Below, one piece after another: positions 37,135 to 48,768 of a DNA stretch of 64,000 nt. The DNA is from Dicaeum eximium (Eukaryota > Chordata > Aves > Passeriformes > Dicaeidae). The notes beneath the pieces are model-generated. The model did not search any database, was not told the origin of the DNA, and saw only the letters and a list, made by a program, of their open reading frames with translations. Numbering within the stretch: the stretch's first letter is position 1; each line of letters starts with the position of its first letter. The position numbers were made by a program, and so were the translations under genes. The stretch lies in NCBI GenBank assembly GCA_013396995.1, contig VWZP01005850.1, forward strand, positions 1,323 to 65,322, given 5' to 3'.

Positions 37135-40100
37135 TGAGAGCTCGTGATGATGGGCACGGCCAAGAGTTGTGGGGTGCTTTTGCCTCTCGGGACAAGCAAG
37201 TGAAATCTGCAGTGTCAGACACTGTCATGCTCACCACATCAGTGTTCTGGGCCCAGGAAAATGCTGCTGTGTGTGTCTGTGCTTTGCTCTGCTGTTAAAG
37301 CAATCTTTTGTAAGATAGAATGAAGCAGAAATACAAAGGCAGATTTTTCGCTTGCTGAGGATCTGGCCTGGTGTTACATAAGGAATTGCTGGCAAGTGTT
37401 GATGTGGTTTCAGCTACAGCAGCATCAGCAGGACTGATGAGTAGAGTCCAGTGAAAGAGAGAAATCAAATGAGCTGAAAAGCATAACTATTCATAGTGGT
37501 TTACTCATTTTCCTGAGTGTTAGAAATGAGGCTGTTATTAGGGATTTATCAGGATCTTGTAGCTTCGCTGATGAGGCCTGGAAGTTTTGCCCTCAGCCTG
37601 TCATGTGCTTGGGAAGAAGAACAGCCCCTCTGTGGCACAGATTCTGGACTGTCAGTGATGTTTTTTCCAAATGGCAAGTTTCTGACTCTCTGTGTAGTGT
37701 GGTCAGCAGTACCTCAGCCTTGCATGAGGTGAAATGTTTTATGGCAGAAGGGAAATTTATGATTCTGGCAAGGATCCAGGACAAGACAGTACAAAAATGG
37801 TAAATAAGATTTTCAAGAAGTGGCAACAATGTGTTCACAAAGAGGATTTGCCTACAATTGGTATTGTCTTTACAGTAAGGAAAACTTCTTATGCAGTTGA
37901 GGAATACTTTGAGAGAAGGTGAAGTTGCATTTTTTTACTGTGGCAAGGCCCTTATGCTCACAATTTCACATTTAATGCATCAAGATAGGAGTCTGGACCA
38001 TGAAAAATGAGCATCTGAAAACATGACAAAGAGAAGAATCCCAGTGCAGTCACTCTGTTTCCAGTCTGGTTGGACTGTGGAGCCTTGTCTTGGCTACGTG
38101 GTCACTGTTGAGCAACACTTTTCCCTTCAAAGCAGAAATGAACCATCTCTCTTCTAAGCACAGCTGTTCTGTGGCTGCAGCTCCTGGGCCAAGGCTTACT
38201 GGCTTTATAAAGTGTAAAAGATAAGTTTGTGTTAGTAAATCCCACAGTAAACTGCACAGAATGATAGTACAAAAGGCATCAGAAAACATAAGAGTGGAGT
38301 CACGGGTGCATCAGCAAAGCCCTCTGGAGACAGAGACTCCAGAGGAATGGCAAGGAGGCATTTCAGCCTAGCACTCATTGCCAAGGCTCCCCTGGGAGCT
38401 CCAAGAATGACACCCTGACAGGTTGCTGCCTATCACTTCTTTAATCAGAATCATGGTTTCCATGGCAACAGCAAGTGTATAATGTACCCCAGGCCTTTAG
38501 GGCACTTTGGCATATCTGATGGTTAAGTAATATTGTGTCTAGTCACAACTAAATTTCACTTAGCAGATAAAAGGCAAGAGGTAATTTATGGTGCTGGGTT
38601 TTGATTCTTTGATAATGAATGACCTTTGCAAGCTGTGGCTGTGTAGTGACTCAGGGAGTATCTTGATGCCAAGGTGCCTTGTGCTGCTTTGAAGTTTACA
38701 GTAAGCCCTGATGAAATCCTTGGATTTGTTCTGGCAACCCTGGGCTCCATTCACAGCGGGGCAGAGTGCCCTTTATGAGGGAGGCAGCTTGAACTTCCCT
38801 AAGAACTTAATTAACTTTTCTTCCCCATAACTAGCTGTTCTTGTCCTTGCAGAGATTTATTTCTGTGGACTTTACTTGCTCAGTAAAACAGTCTGACGTG
38901 TTAGACTTTTCTATAACATCTCTGTGTTTTGCATTTTGTGATTTCTGCCAATGGAATGACAGTGATTCTGCTTTGCCAAAGGCAGATGAGAAACTTAGAC
39001 TCATCTTACTGATAGCTTATACCTGGAAGGGATGGTCTCAGTTAACATTTAAGATAGAGGAACAGTCTGATTTTTTTTTCAGTCTGATTTTCTTTTTCCT
39101 TCTAGAGTACAAAAAATTGATTTTTTTTCCCCCTTTGGTTTAATATTAGTAAAGTAAATTGCCTTCCCAGTTTCTCAGCTTTACTGTGTTATATTTAAAC
39201 CACAGTGCTAAGAAGGGTGGAAAAAATCTGGGGAGTTTTCTGCAGTTCTGTAAATCATGAGAATTAAGCTGGTGTGCTTGAATGAAATCTAAGCAACATT
39301 TTTTTGGTAATGTGTAATGTGATACCTGCAAGCTCAGAGCTTAATTTGATTTCTCCTAAGCATTTGTCTGGGCAGGAGACACTTTGCTCCAGTATCAGTG
39401 GAGCAGTTCTGGATTTTCTGATGCTGAAATGATTTTTCCTTTTCAGCACAAGTTCACTGAAATGTAGCTATGACTGCAGCTTATCTGCCTTCGAGGCAGA
39501 ATCTGGTAGGAACATGTAAGACTGCTTCTCCTTTCTCTAGGAATCTTTCAGTCTGGCCAGTATTGGATATTCCAGAGGCAGCTGAGAGCATGTTCCACGT
39601 GCCTGGCTGTGAGGGAATGGCTGCACAGGGAGTCAGGAGAGCAGAAGTGCAGTAAAATGGCTTTTTCTGTGGCACCCTGGAGTGTGGAGAGCACTCACTA
39701 TGGGAAAGGTTCCTGTGCTCTTGCCCCACCTGAACTCTCCAGGGAGGATGGCTTGAGGGCCACTGATGGCTCTGGCCAAGGCCCTGCCATTCCTGTGCCC
39801 AGGAATGGTTTTTGTGTAAATGACATGTGTTTATGATCCACTGCTTTTCCACCTGAAAACCAGGAGTTGTTCCACCTGTCAGAGGTAGGGATGTGGTATC
39901 AAGAACACGGATCACAAGGTCGTTCTCTGTAGGGAACCAACCCCTTGCAGGATGGTTAAATAGCAGATAGATTTTGTTATGTAATTACTTTGCAGGTTTT
40001 GTCAACAGAGTGATTTTTTTTTTTAATTAAACTTTTCATTCGGTAGCTTATCATTTTGACTCCATTACTTCCTATACTCCATGAACATTTTAAGTGCTGA

Positions 40101-41209
40101 TAAGTTTAATTTAAAAAGTCAAGAGATGCCTACCATTAAAAATATGAGGGATTTGTATTCCTTTTTAAACATAATGATTACTATGCTAATATTTTTTACT
40201 ATACTAATAGCTTGTACTAGACTGTTTTAAATTATTATTTACAGAGAAAAAGATTTTTGAAGAGAAAGAAATTAGCTTCTGCTTCCAAAGTGTGATACCC
40301 AAATTCAGTCAGAAAAAAATGTCACTGACTTCAAGGGCTTTGGATCAGACCCACATGAATAAATTCAGTAAAGCATGTGAAGTGCATGATTAACCTTCAG
40401 AATGTGCTCAAATCACTCTCCTCAACTAAACACGTAAGCACTTGCTCAAATTTCAGTATTTGATTAGCTGTCTGAAGTATTTGCAGAAGAAAGACCAAAG
40501 CATTGCTGCTTTTAGCTAATATTATCTGCCTAATGTTGTCTCCTCAATTGCATCCACGTGTGCTTCTTTTTTGTACAAAATGCCAAAATGTCAGTTTTTA
40601 CATTCTGTCGTCACGGGGCTTCTAAAGCAGTAACAATTTAAAATAGCAGGGGGCCAGAATAGTTAATACGTTTTCATCAAAGCTATTCCTTTTCAATTTG
40701 ATTCCTAATATGTTTCTGTTATTAAAATGATCTAGAAAATGAACAGTAAACTTGAGTGAAGATATTGAAATTGAGTTTTAAAAGTTAATTTTATCAGAAC
40801 TCTAAATTTCATTTAAAACCAAATCCAAATCACAACACATAGTCCAAATTAATTTCTTTCTTTGGAAATGTTATTCTCATTGAAACATTTTTCAGCTGGA
40901 GAAGTGATTTACTGGGAAATGTCAACTTGACTCTAATGCAGATATATCACAAATCTGTTTTGAAATGAGAGCAGGCAATTAATGTTACTGTAATTCACTG
41001 TATTAAAACTGGAACAAAGCAATTGCATTTAGTTTTGACTGTGACATTTCGGGCATTCACTTTGTAGAGCTTTAAGCATTTCTAGCTACAAAATATTTAC
41101 AGAAAGAAGGCAAATATAATTACATGCCTTTTTAAAGGATCAGTATTAATTTAGAGTCCTGCAGAATGATTCTGTGGCTGGAAATGGAGAAAAGAAGGAC
41201 AGCTTATGC
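37135..41209. other. Unique A+T-rich non-coding DNA
   Basis: No gene recognised. The longest open frame is 144 codons on the minus strand (39481-39915) and has no domain. The stretch 40.0-41.2 kb is very A+T-rich and free of recognised repeats. That would suit a conserved non-coding region, but conservation cannot be judged from this sequence. Confidence 0.45.
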
Positions 41210-41912
41210 CTGAAGAGCCTCCCAGAATCACAGTGACACGGTTTGAGCTGAGCTGCCTGTAGTGAGCAGCTCGAGCCTGGTCCATAACACATCTGAGTCA
41301 AGGGTTAACCTGAGAATTTAGGGGAGTTGGAGGATCAGTTAGAAGAGTGATCCTGTACCCTAGTTATAACAAGATGTTAGGTCAGTGTTGACAAGAGACA
41401 GATGAGATATTCTGAGGAAGCCAAGGATCCTAGTTATAGTATAACAAGAGATAGATGAGGTATTCTGAAGAGGCAGAAACCATGCAATAGGAACAATTAA
41501 GTAGGCTCAAACCGAGATTAATTGACCAGGGAATCTAGCCAACTGACCAGAAGTAAAAAGGTCATTATGAGGAAGAGTGTTGACTTCATCCAAAAGGACC
41601 CCTCCTCTAATTCAAATCCCACCTACTCAATTGAAAGAGAGCTACTGCGCAGCCGTAATGATCATTTAACTAATTATAATATGAAGTGGGATAGGTAATT
41701 ATTATGTATTAGGCGTTCTTGGAAATTGCATGAATATGTAAATCATCACTAAGATAAATAGAAGTTCAAATTCTGTGATTCTTTGCACATGCCTTTTGGG
41801 GACTACCCCACATGTGCCCAGCGCTGTAATAAACTATACCCTCTTTTCAACTTTAATTAGTTGAAGAGTCGTCTGTCTGTGCTTCACATCTGACCTCCCA
41901 AGCCATCATTTA
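41210..41912 (+). mobile_element. LTR-like element, probably a solo retroviral LTR (edges approximate)
   Basis: The right half has LTR features in the right order: an A+T-rich promoter-like zone, a late AATAAA at 41828-41833 and a terminal GTCGTCTGTCTGTGCTTCA. One reading places the element at TGAGTCAAGG...TGTGCTTCA (41293-41905) with CATC on both sides, but alternative edges exist. Inside, the motif TAGTTATAACAAGA...GAGATATTCTGAGGAAG occurs twice in imperfect form (about 41361-41420 and 41431-41480). It has no similarity by eye to families 1 and 2. No internal retroviral sequence adjoins it. Confidence 0.6.
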
Positions 41913-42162
41913 CACCCCGGTGTGTTCAGCAAGGCAGCTTTGTTGCCAGTCCTATTTCAGATGGACTCAGACAACAACCTGCAGGCTGGTGTGAGCAAGG
42001 TAGTTTCACCTTGCTGTTTTCTTAGAGAGCAAAGAGAAGAAAAAAACCTGTAAGTGAACGGGAACTTCTGAGAGAAGAAAAACTCGCTTGCCTTTTGCCC
42101 CTCCTGGTGCAGCCTGCATCCACATGTGCTCACATCCAGGGCTGCTGCTCCAAGTGATGCTC
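41913..42162. other. Unique spacer between two LTRs
   Basis: No gene recognised in this short interval. Confidence 0.4.
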
Positions 42163-42600
42163 CCACTGATGCTTTGGAGTGGCTCCCTAGAACAGAGGCT
42201 AGACAAAATTAAGAGAATTTAAGTGAGTATTTATTGAAGGCCTTCAATAGCTGCACCTTGGGCAGTCAGAAGCCTCCAAAGCTACACCAAAGATGGATGA
42301 AGGTCACAAGCTTTTAATACAATTATCAGTTTGGACCATTTACATACCAGGGGTTAATCCTCCAATTACAGCTTCAGGTAATTAAGCCATGCACCCTCAG
42401 TTTGCTCCCCAACTCACTTTTGTTTATACTTTTTGAGGCATGAGTCAGTGAGGTGTCCTTGATTCCGAGGTTTGGTTGTCTGACCAAAATGTGAGGACAG
42501 TAGCTAACACTCCATATGGAGTTTAGAGTTATACACTACAGAATTGCAGGCTTACAAATACATGAAAAATATCAAAGCTGACATCCTAAGGCATCACCCC
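42163..42600 (-). mobile_element. Solo LTR, family 1, copy 4 (minus orientation)
   Basis: The LTR occupies 42167-42596 (430 bp), from TGATGCTTTGGAG to CATCCTAAGGCATCA. Flanking 4-mers are CCAC on the left and CCCC on the right, an imperfect duplication with one difference. The minus-strand TATA motif is altered (TATAAACA). The AATAAA position is kept near the right-hand end of the minus-strand reading. The body lacks part of the tandem GCC-rich segment found in copies 2 and 3. A G+C-rich minisatellite starts less than 90 bp to the right. Confidence 0.9.
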
Positions 42601-42681
42601 TGTCCCCCAGCACGGAGCAGCCTTTCTGAGGTGACAGCAGGAACTCACCTGTCCCAGGTATGAGGCCAGCAGCAGCACACA

Positions 42682-43020
42682 GCCAGCCCCAGGGAAGGCA
42701 CAGAACCAGCCTCAGCCTCTGGTCAGCCTGGCCAGCCCCCAGGGAAGGCACAAAACCAGCCTCTGCCTCTGGCTAGCCTGGCCAGCCCCCAGGGAAGGCA
42801 CAGAACCAGCCTCTGCCTCTGGCCAGCCTGGCCAGCCCCCAGGGAAGGCCCAGAACCAGCCTCTGCCTCTGGCNGCCTGGCCAGCCCCCAGGGAGGGCAC
42901 AGAACCAGCCTCAGCCTCTGGCCAGCCTGGCCAGCCCCCAGGGAGGGCACAGAACCAGCCTCAGCCTCTGGCCAGCCTGGCCAGCCCCCAGGGAGGGCAC
43001 AGAACCAGCCTCTGCCTCTG
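42682..43020. repeat. G+C-rich minisatellite, 50-bp unit, about 6.8 copies
   Basis: The unit starts GCCAGCCCCCAGGGAAGGCA and includes CAGAACCAGCCTCTGCCTCT. Copies start at 42682, 42731, 42781, 42831, 42880, 42930 and 42980 and differ by a few substitutions (AAGGC or GAGGGC, CTCTGCC or CTCAGCC). One copy has an N at 42874. All three minus frames are open through the array, giving Gly/Trp/Leu/Arg-rich repeat translations that are not proteins. Confidence 0.96.
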
Positions 43021-45783
43021 CTGAGCCACGCTCCCCCTGTTCTGGAACCAGCCTCCCCTTCCTGTGCTGCTGTCCCTGCAGGCAAAGGCTGCCACAGAAA
43101 CTGTCCCTGAGTGGGTCTGGGGGGAAAGCAGCTGCTGAGTGTAGCCAGTGGGAGCTCCTGAGCTGTCCATCCATGATGTGCTCATCCTTCTGGAGAGGAA
43201 CCCGCCTGGCCACGGGTGTGCTGCTGGCCCCGAGGTGCTCTGCTGTTGGGATGGCTGTGCAGCAAGGACCAGGGCCACAAAGGTGAACTGAGCTGATTGC
43301 TTGGACTGAGCTGAGTGCTGGCAGCATTTTAAGTCATTTGTTGTGGTTTTCAGCATGTCTTCTAATACTGTTGTGCTCTTCAAGGATGTGAGAGATTAGG
43401 CAATCAGACCCTTACACACACAAAAAGTTAGAGCCATGTAGTGGTTTTAGAGCTGTGTAGTTGTTTTGCCTCCCATGCAAAACCACCACAAATCACAAGT
43501 ACTAAATTTGATCTTCCTCTCACTTGACCTTCTCCTTTTTTACTCTCTGAACTCGTACTGGCATAGAAACCACATTTTTACTTTTGTTGTCCATCTCTCT
43601 CTTCCCTCTTGCCCTTATAAATCGCCTACCTGTTTAGTGCAATGTCCCAGCTAAAAATTGCAGACAGAGGGATTTTTGCAACCCCAGCCACCCAGAAACT
43701 CTATTTTTCTTGTGTATTCTGAAAGAGATAATTTGCTTCACTCACTTCAAGGCAAGCTCAGTGCAGTATGACAATATATATATTTTCTTCATCTTAGTAA
43801 AGGGAAAAGCCTCAGTTTTGGAATACTTGAAACGGACACTACTTGGGTTGCACAGAGTGAGTGGTACAAGTACTGATACAGACCACAAAAGGGCTTGTCT
43901 GGTCCTGAAGGGAAAGCTTCAGCCAGGAGATTTCAGTGGGGTATATCCTTGGATATATAACATACACAATCAACATGTTTTGATTTAAAGGCATGAGGAG
44001 CTGGAGTTGTTCCTCAGCAACTTTTACTCCCCCAGTTGTCGAAAATCATGATTGAAGAATTACATTGATCCACTTTGACTATGCAATTAGAGCTCTCCCA
44101 AAAGAAAAATCTTTCAGAACCAGCAGCATAAATGGGACACCACTCCTGAAATTTTGCATAGATTTGTAGGTGTTTCTAGAGCTATCTATATTTGTAGGTA
44201 AGAAAGACAAAATATCTGGTCACTAAAACTTCATGATTACTCTTCTTCTTTTGCTCTAATATAATTTGCATAAGAATTCATCAGCTAGTAAATCCTTTAT
44301 TGCTCATTTGAAAGGCCTTTGCATTAGTCCAGATGTTGCAGATACTATGAGAACAACCACTACACTTATATCTGGCCAGAGAAACATCTGGATTTCTGAT
44401 CTCCCCAGGTTTTAAGGTCCTCTTTGTCATCACCTGCTAACGCAGAATTATATTTTCTGTGCTTCTTCATGCATGGAAATTGTTACAGAGAAGCTCTTTA
44501 TCAAGGATGCAAATTGGCAAATGAGTATCTTTTGGTACAGAGACTCTTGAACCCTTTTGTCTTTTGAACCTGAAATGAAATAAAAGTCTGAAAAACTGCT
44601 GATATTACCACATTAATTTTAATTGTTTATCTGTGAGACCAGCCTGGAGGAGAGAGGAAGGGAAAATTACTTTTTACAAAGTTTGACAAAACAGATTTAA
44701 ATATGACTCCTTGTTTGGTCGGATGCTTGTTTTTTTTCCTAAAAGATTTTTTTATGTTGCATTTAATTATATCTCCATGGGTTCATTTCCTTGGCAAGCT
44801 TTGAAAGAGAAAGAGTGAAGAGAGCTTTCGTGCCAAGATGGTTCCTCCAAGTTCTTACTAATCCATGTTTCATAGCAGCTTTATCAGTAATTGGTTTGGG
44901 TATGTTGGCAGTGGTTGATAGCTTTCAGCTGGGATTGTTCAGTCAAACACATTTTCATAATCTACAGAATGTTGTTCTCTTAGATCTTGTTTGTTCTTCT
45001 TTAACTTTTTTTCCCCCAAGCATTGCAATGTCTGATGTTTGCTGTTCTGTTATAATAAAATTTATGGTGTAGCTTAGGTAATGTTTAAGAGAGTAAACCC
45101 CAGGTGTGTGCTGTGCTTCTTACTAATTACAGAATTACACTCAGTACCACTGGGACAATACAGAACCTAATTATGAAAGGGAAAGTCATCATGAAGATGG
45201 CCTGGGCTTATGAATATTGTCCTTATAAACTGACATTAGATGAATATATTTCTGGATCCAAAACCCAGTGTAATGTCAATGAATCATGTCATCAGATCTA
45301 TTTCATCCTCCCTGCTGGTAAGGTGTTTAGTCAGCAGCCCTAAAAAGTTCTGTGACACACAGCACTAATTGAATTTTTGGGTAATTTCCCATTGCCTACA
45401 TATGTCAGCCTCTTTCAGTGCTCTGAAAATTGTGTACCTCAGCAGGAGGAAGTGGCAAAATACCATTTGCCTCTGCTGAACTCTGCTGGGATGCTTTGGG
45501 AGGGAACATTTCTCTCTATTGCAGATCAGGCTCTGACCATGCAAATAATCTTGGGTAGAGCCAACAATGTAAAGATACTATAAATGGATGAGGGCAGGTT
45601 TGGGATTTGAAAGTCCAAGAAAGGTGAAACTACAGGAAGCCATTAATCTTCTTGTATCTATAGACTCTGAAAACAAAGGACAAATAAACTGCCCTGCACT
45701 TTGACTGTGCTAGGGAGGAAATGTCCTGGGGGTAGAACACGGGAGATCTGGGACAAAGCATTGAGCAGGGGAGTTGTGTGCTG
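43021..45783. other. Unique non-coding DNA
   Basis: G+C-richer for the first 300 bp beside the minisatellite, then A+T-rich. No gene recognised. The 93-codon frame at 44791-45072 has hydrophobic stretches but no recognisable family or splice context. Confidence 0.5.
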
Positions 45784-46514
45784 GAATGTGTCGGGTTTTT
45801 TGGTCCCAACAAGTGTGGGAACCCAACCCCCTGGGCCCTTTGGAGGGGGTTCCCCTGCTGAGTTCTTTTCCAAGGGTGAAAAACAAGCAGGACTCTCTTT
45901 TCTTGGTCTTCAGGTTTTTTTTTATTCTTATCTTATCTTAAGTTCAGCACCGTCTGCACACCAGACTTAGCATGCAAAAAGCAAGGCACAAAATGGGCCC
46001 CAAACACCCAAACCAAGGCACAAAATGGGCCCCAAACACCCAAACCAAGGCCTTTTAAAGCTGTTTAACCCAATTAAACTTCTTTTAACTTCTTTTTACT
46101 TTTAACTTCTAACACCTACTTTGTTTCTACTTTTCTACCAATAACTTCTACTGATCTATACACGTAACTTCCACATTACTGCTTACTCTAACCAATAACT
46201 TTCTGCTGCAAGTACTACAGAAAATGGAGCTGAAGAGGGACAAGAAGGAAGAAGGGACAACACCCAAAATCCTCCATCTTGTCTCCTATTCACTTTCATA
46301 TTAAAATCCTAAAACCCTAAATTCTTCACTCTGTGATACACTCTGTGAAAAACTACTACTATTGCTACATACTATTGCCTGTGTGCTCTAACTCACCCCA
46401 GAGTCTTGGCAATTTTTCCCAGGGACAAAGGTGAAAAGCAGAGTTCTGCTGAGGGTCAGAGTCTCCTAAAACAGGGAGAGAGACATTCCCTGTGCCCTGG
46501 ATTCCAACAGAATG
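45784..46514 (-). mobile_element. Solo LTR, family 2, copy A (minus orientation)
   Basis: The LTR occupies 45789-46509, from TGTCGGGTTTTTTGGTCCC to GATTCCAACA. GAATG flanks it on both sides (45784-45788 and 46510-46514), a 5-bp target duplication. It is about 70 bp longer than the other copies because of two internal expansions. One is an exact 32-bp tandem duplication (45983-46014 and 46015-46046); the other is an extra AACTTCTTTTAACTTC-like stretch near 46077-46115. No internal retroviral sequence is attached. Five-bp duplications are usual for ERVL-like elements, but class assignment is inference. Confidence 0.93.
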
Positions 46515-46537
46515 GATTGCACAAGAAAGCAACCCCA

Positions 46538-46602
46538 GAGTCATGGAACCTCTAGGGTTGGAAGGGGCCTCTGGGGATCACCTGGTTCAACCTCCCACCA
46601 AG
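46538..46602 (-). mobile_element. CR1 LINE, short fragment
   Basis: AGGGTTGGAAGGGGCCTCTG and GGATCACCTGGTTCAACCTC correspond to the reverse complement of a CR1 3' terminus. It lies between the two divergent family-2 LTRs. Confidence 0.85.
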
Positions 46603-46903
46603 GCATTCAGTCAATGGAGACAGGCAAGAAAAGGCTGAACATGATGTTTTAAATTCTCTTTTTGCTGACAGGAAGGGGAGATTCATGTTTTGGTGGCAGC
46701 CACAGAAGTACCAGGCTGTGTGCTGGTTTTCTAAGGTTTCTGAAGTTCCTTGAGTTCCTCTCTATTAAACCATTGACTATAAAACCATTTCAGACTCTGT
46801 GTGGCTGAAGTTTTGCCAGAGGCACGTTGGTGAGAGGCAGTGGCTCGCTCCCCAAGGGGCTGGTGTTAGCTCAGCCATGGGCACTGCCTTGCACTGGAGC
46901 TAT

Positions 46904-47563
46904 ACCCCTGTTGGAATCCAGGGCACAGAGAATGTCTCTCTGCCTGTTTCAGGAAACTCTGACTCTCAGCAGAACTCTGCTTTTAACCTTCATCCCTGGA
47001 AAAAATTGCCAAGACTCTGGGATGAGTTAGAGCACACTGGTACTAATATGTAGTAGTAGCAGTAGTGTATAACAGAGTGAAGAATTTAGGGGTGTAGCAT
47101 TTTAATATGAGAATGAATAGGAGACAAGATGGAGGATTTGGGGTGTTGTCCCTTCTTCCTTCTTGTCTCTCTTCAGCTCCATTTTCTGTAGGAATTGTGG
47201 CACAAAGTTACTGGTTAGTGTGAGTAGTAGTGTGGAAGTTACGTGTATAGATTAGTGGAAGTTATTGGTAGAAAAGGAGAAACAAAGTACATGTTAGAAA
47301 GTGATTGGGTTAAACAGCTTTAAAAGGCCTTGGTTTGGGTGTTTGGGGCCCATTTTGTGCCTCGCTTCTCTCATGCTGAGTCTGGTGTGTGCAGACGGTG
47401 CTAAACTTAAGATAAGAATAAACAAAAACCTGAAGACCAAGAGAAAGAGAGTCCTGCTCGTTCTTCACCCTTGGAAAAGAACTCAGCAGTGGGAAGCCCC
47501 TCCAAAGGGCCCAGGGGGTCGGGTTCCCACTCTTGCTGGGACCAAAAAAAACCCGACAACCCC
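46904..47563 (+). mobile_element. Solo LTR, family 2, copy B (plus orientation)
   Basis: The LTR occupies 46909-47558 (650 bp), from TGTTGGAATCCAGGGCACA to AAAACCCGACA. ACCCC flanks it on both sides (46904-46908 and 47559-47563). On the plus strand a TTTAAAAG TATA-like motif (47319-47326) is followed about 95 bp later by AATAAA (47417-47422), which gives the orientation. It is in inverted orientation to copy A, with 5' ends facing and about 400 bp between them. The 128-codon open frame at 47301-47687 lies mostly inside the LTR and is not a gene. Confidence 0.94.
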
Positions 47564-48683
47564 CAGGCTGTCACTATGTGAGGGGAGAAGCTCACACAAA
47601 CTGAAAAATAATACTTTTATCTGCCTTTGTAATTACAGAACAAAGCCTGTTTTCCTTCCTAGTTTTCTCCTTCCTCTTTCAATTTGACCATTGCTGTGAA
47701 TAATTCAAACAAGCTCTTTCCACCTGGGGTAAGGCTACACTAAAATGTTAAGTGTGACTTTAAATGGACTGTCTATCACCACTTTGTTGTGTTATGTGTT
47801 ACAGCCATCCCTGGTTTAGCTGAAAGGCTGTGTCCTGCTGCTTCCCAGCCTTTGAGGTGGCACAGGCAGAGCTGCATGTGCTGGGCATGTGAGCTGCAGG
47901 CTGCAGCTAGTGGGGATAAAGGGGTGCAGTTAGAAATAAATGTGTACATGTGTACAGCAATCTTTGAAGAATGTTGTAAAGTGCAAGTTGAAGTGAAAAA
48001 TCAGACACTGGGACATCTCTGCAGAGAGCAGCCCCTTTCACTGTCACTCCTTCCTATCATCAGTGTCTGCTCTCAGTTGCAATCTGTAGTGCTAATGCAT
48101 TTATAGGGCAGTTATGCTCAGTGGGAATGGCTCTAAAAAGTGGTATTGCTTGGTGTTTCTGTGGAGAACAAAATTCATGTCTCTTCAGAGAGCATTGTGG
48201 AAATGCATTTGTCAATATGCACAAAGTAAATGAAGAAGCAGATACATTTAGTGGGTAGCTTGTAGCATGAGATTGTGCTTCCCCTCTGAGACAGGCTTTG
48301 TCAGAGCTGTGCCCCTGTGTGTGACTTCTTCTCCCTGCCATAAGAGCAGCGACCCCAGCACCCCTACAGACCCTGAGTGCAAGCAAAAGCTGCTGTGGGC
48401 AGGGTTTGCCATTATGGAGGCTTTGCACAGTGCCTTGACTCTTCTGTCCTGTTCCTGCCATCTCTCCTCCATTCCACATCTGACTCTTAGAGCTTCACAC
48501 CCACTCAGACAGCTCTCAGCTGTGCATGGCAGGCAAGAGGCAGCAGACATCAATGGAGTCCAGAGAGGGCCTGACTGGATATGAGGAGAAGCTTGTCCCC
48601 CACAAGCATAGTCAGGCACAGAACCTGTGCTCTGGGGTGGGTGTACCATCTCCCTTTTTGAAGGTTCCCCAGCCTAGTTCGAG
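47564..48683. other. Unique non-coding DNA
   Basis: No gene recognised. Overlapping open frames of 105-139 codons on both strands at 48.06-48.65 kb reflect locally higher G+C content and show no domain or splice pattern. Confidence 0.45.
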
Positions 48684-48768
48684 TAAAGCCCTGAGCAACC
48701 TGACCTGGTCTCATTGTGGACCCTGCTTTGAAGCAGAAGGTTCTTCCAGCCTGGATTATTGTGTGACT
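48684..48768 (+). mobile_element. CR1 LINE, short 3'-end fragment
   Basis: GCCCTGAGCAACCTGACCTG, GACCCTGCTTTGAAGCAGAA and TTCCAGCCTGGATTATTGTG follow the order of a CR1 3' terminus of another subfamily, sense to the right. Confidence 0.8.

Noticed and set aside
39481..39915. 144-codon minus frame
   Set aside because: Low-complexity Ser/Pro/His-rich translation with no domain. A plus frame is also open across the same segment.
42712..43383. Minus-strand frames of 62-140 codons with Gly/Trp/Leu/Arg repeats
   Set aside because: They cross the 50-bp minisatellite and are open in several frames at once.
44791..45072. 93-codon plus frame with hydrophobic stretches
   Set aside because: No recognised family, no splice context, and the hydrophobic look follows from T-rich DNA.
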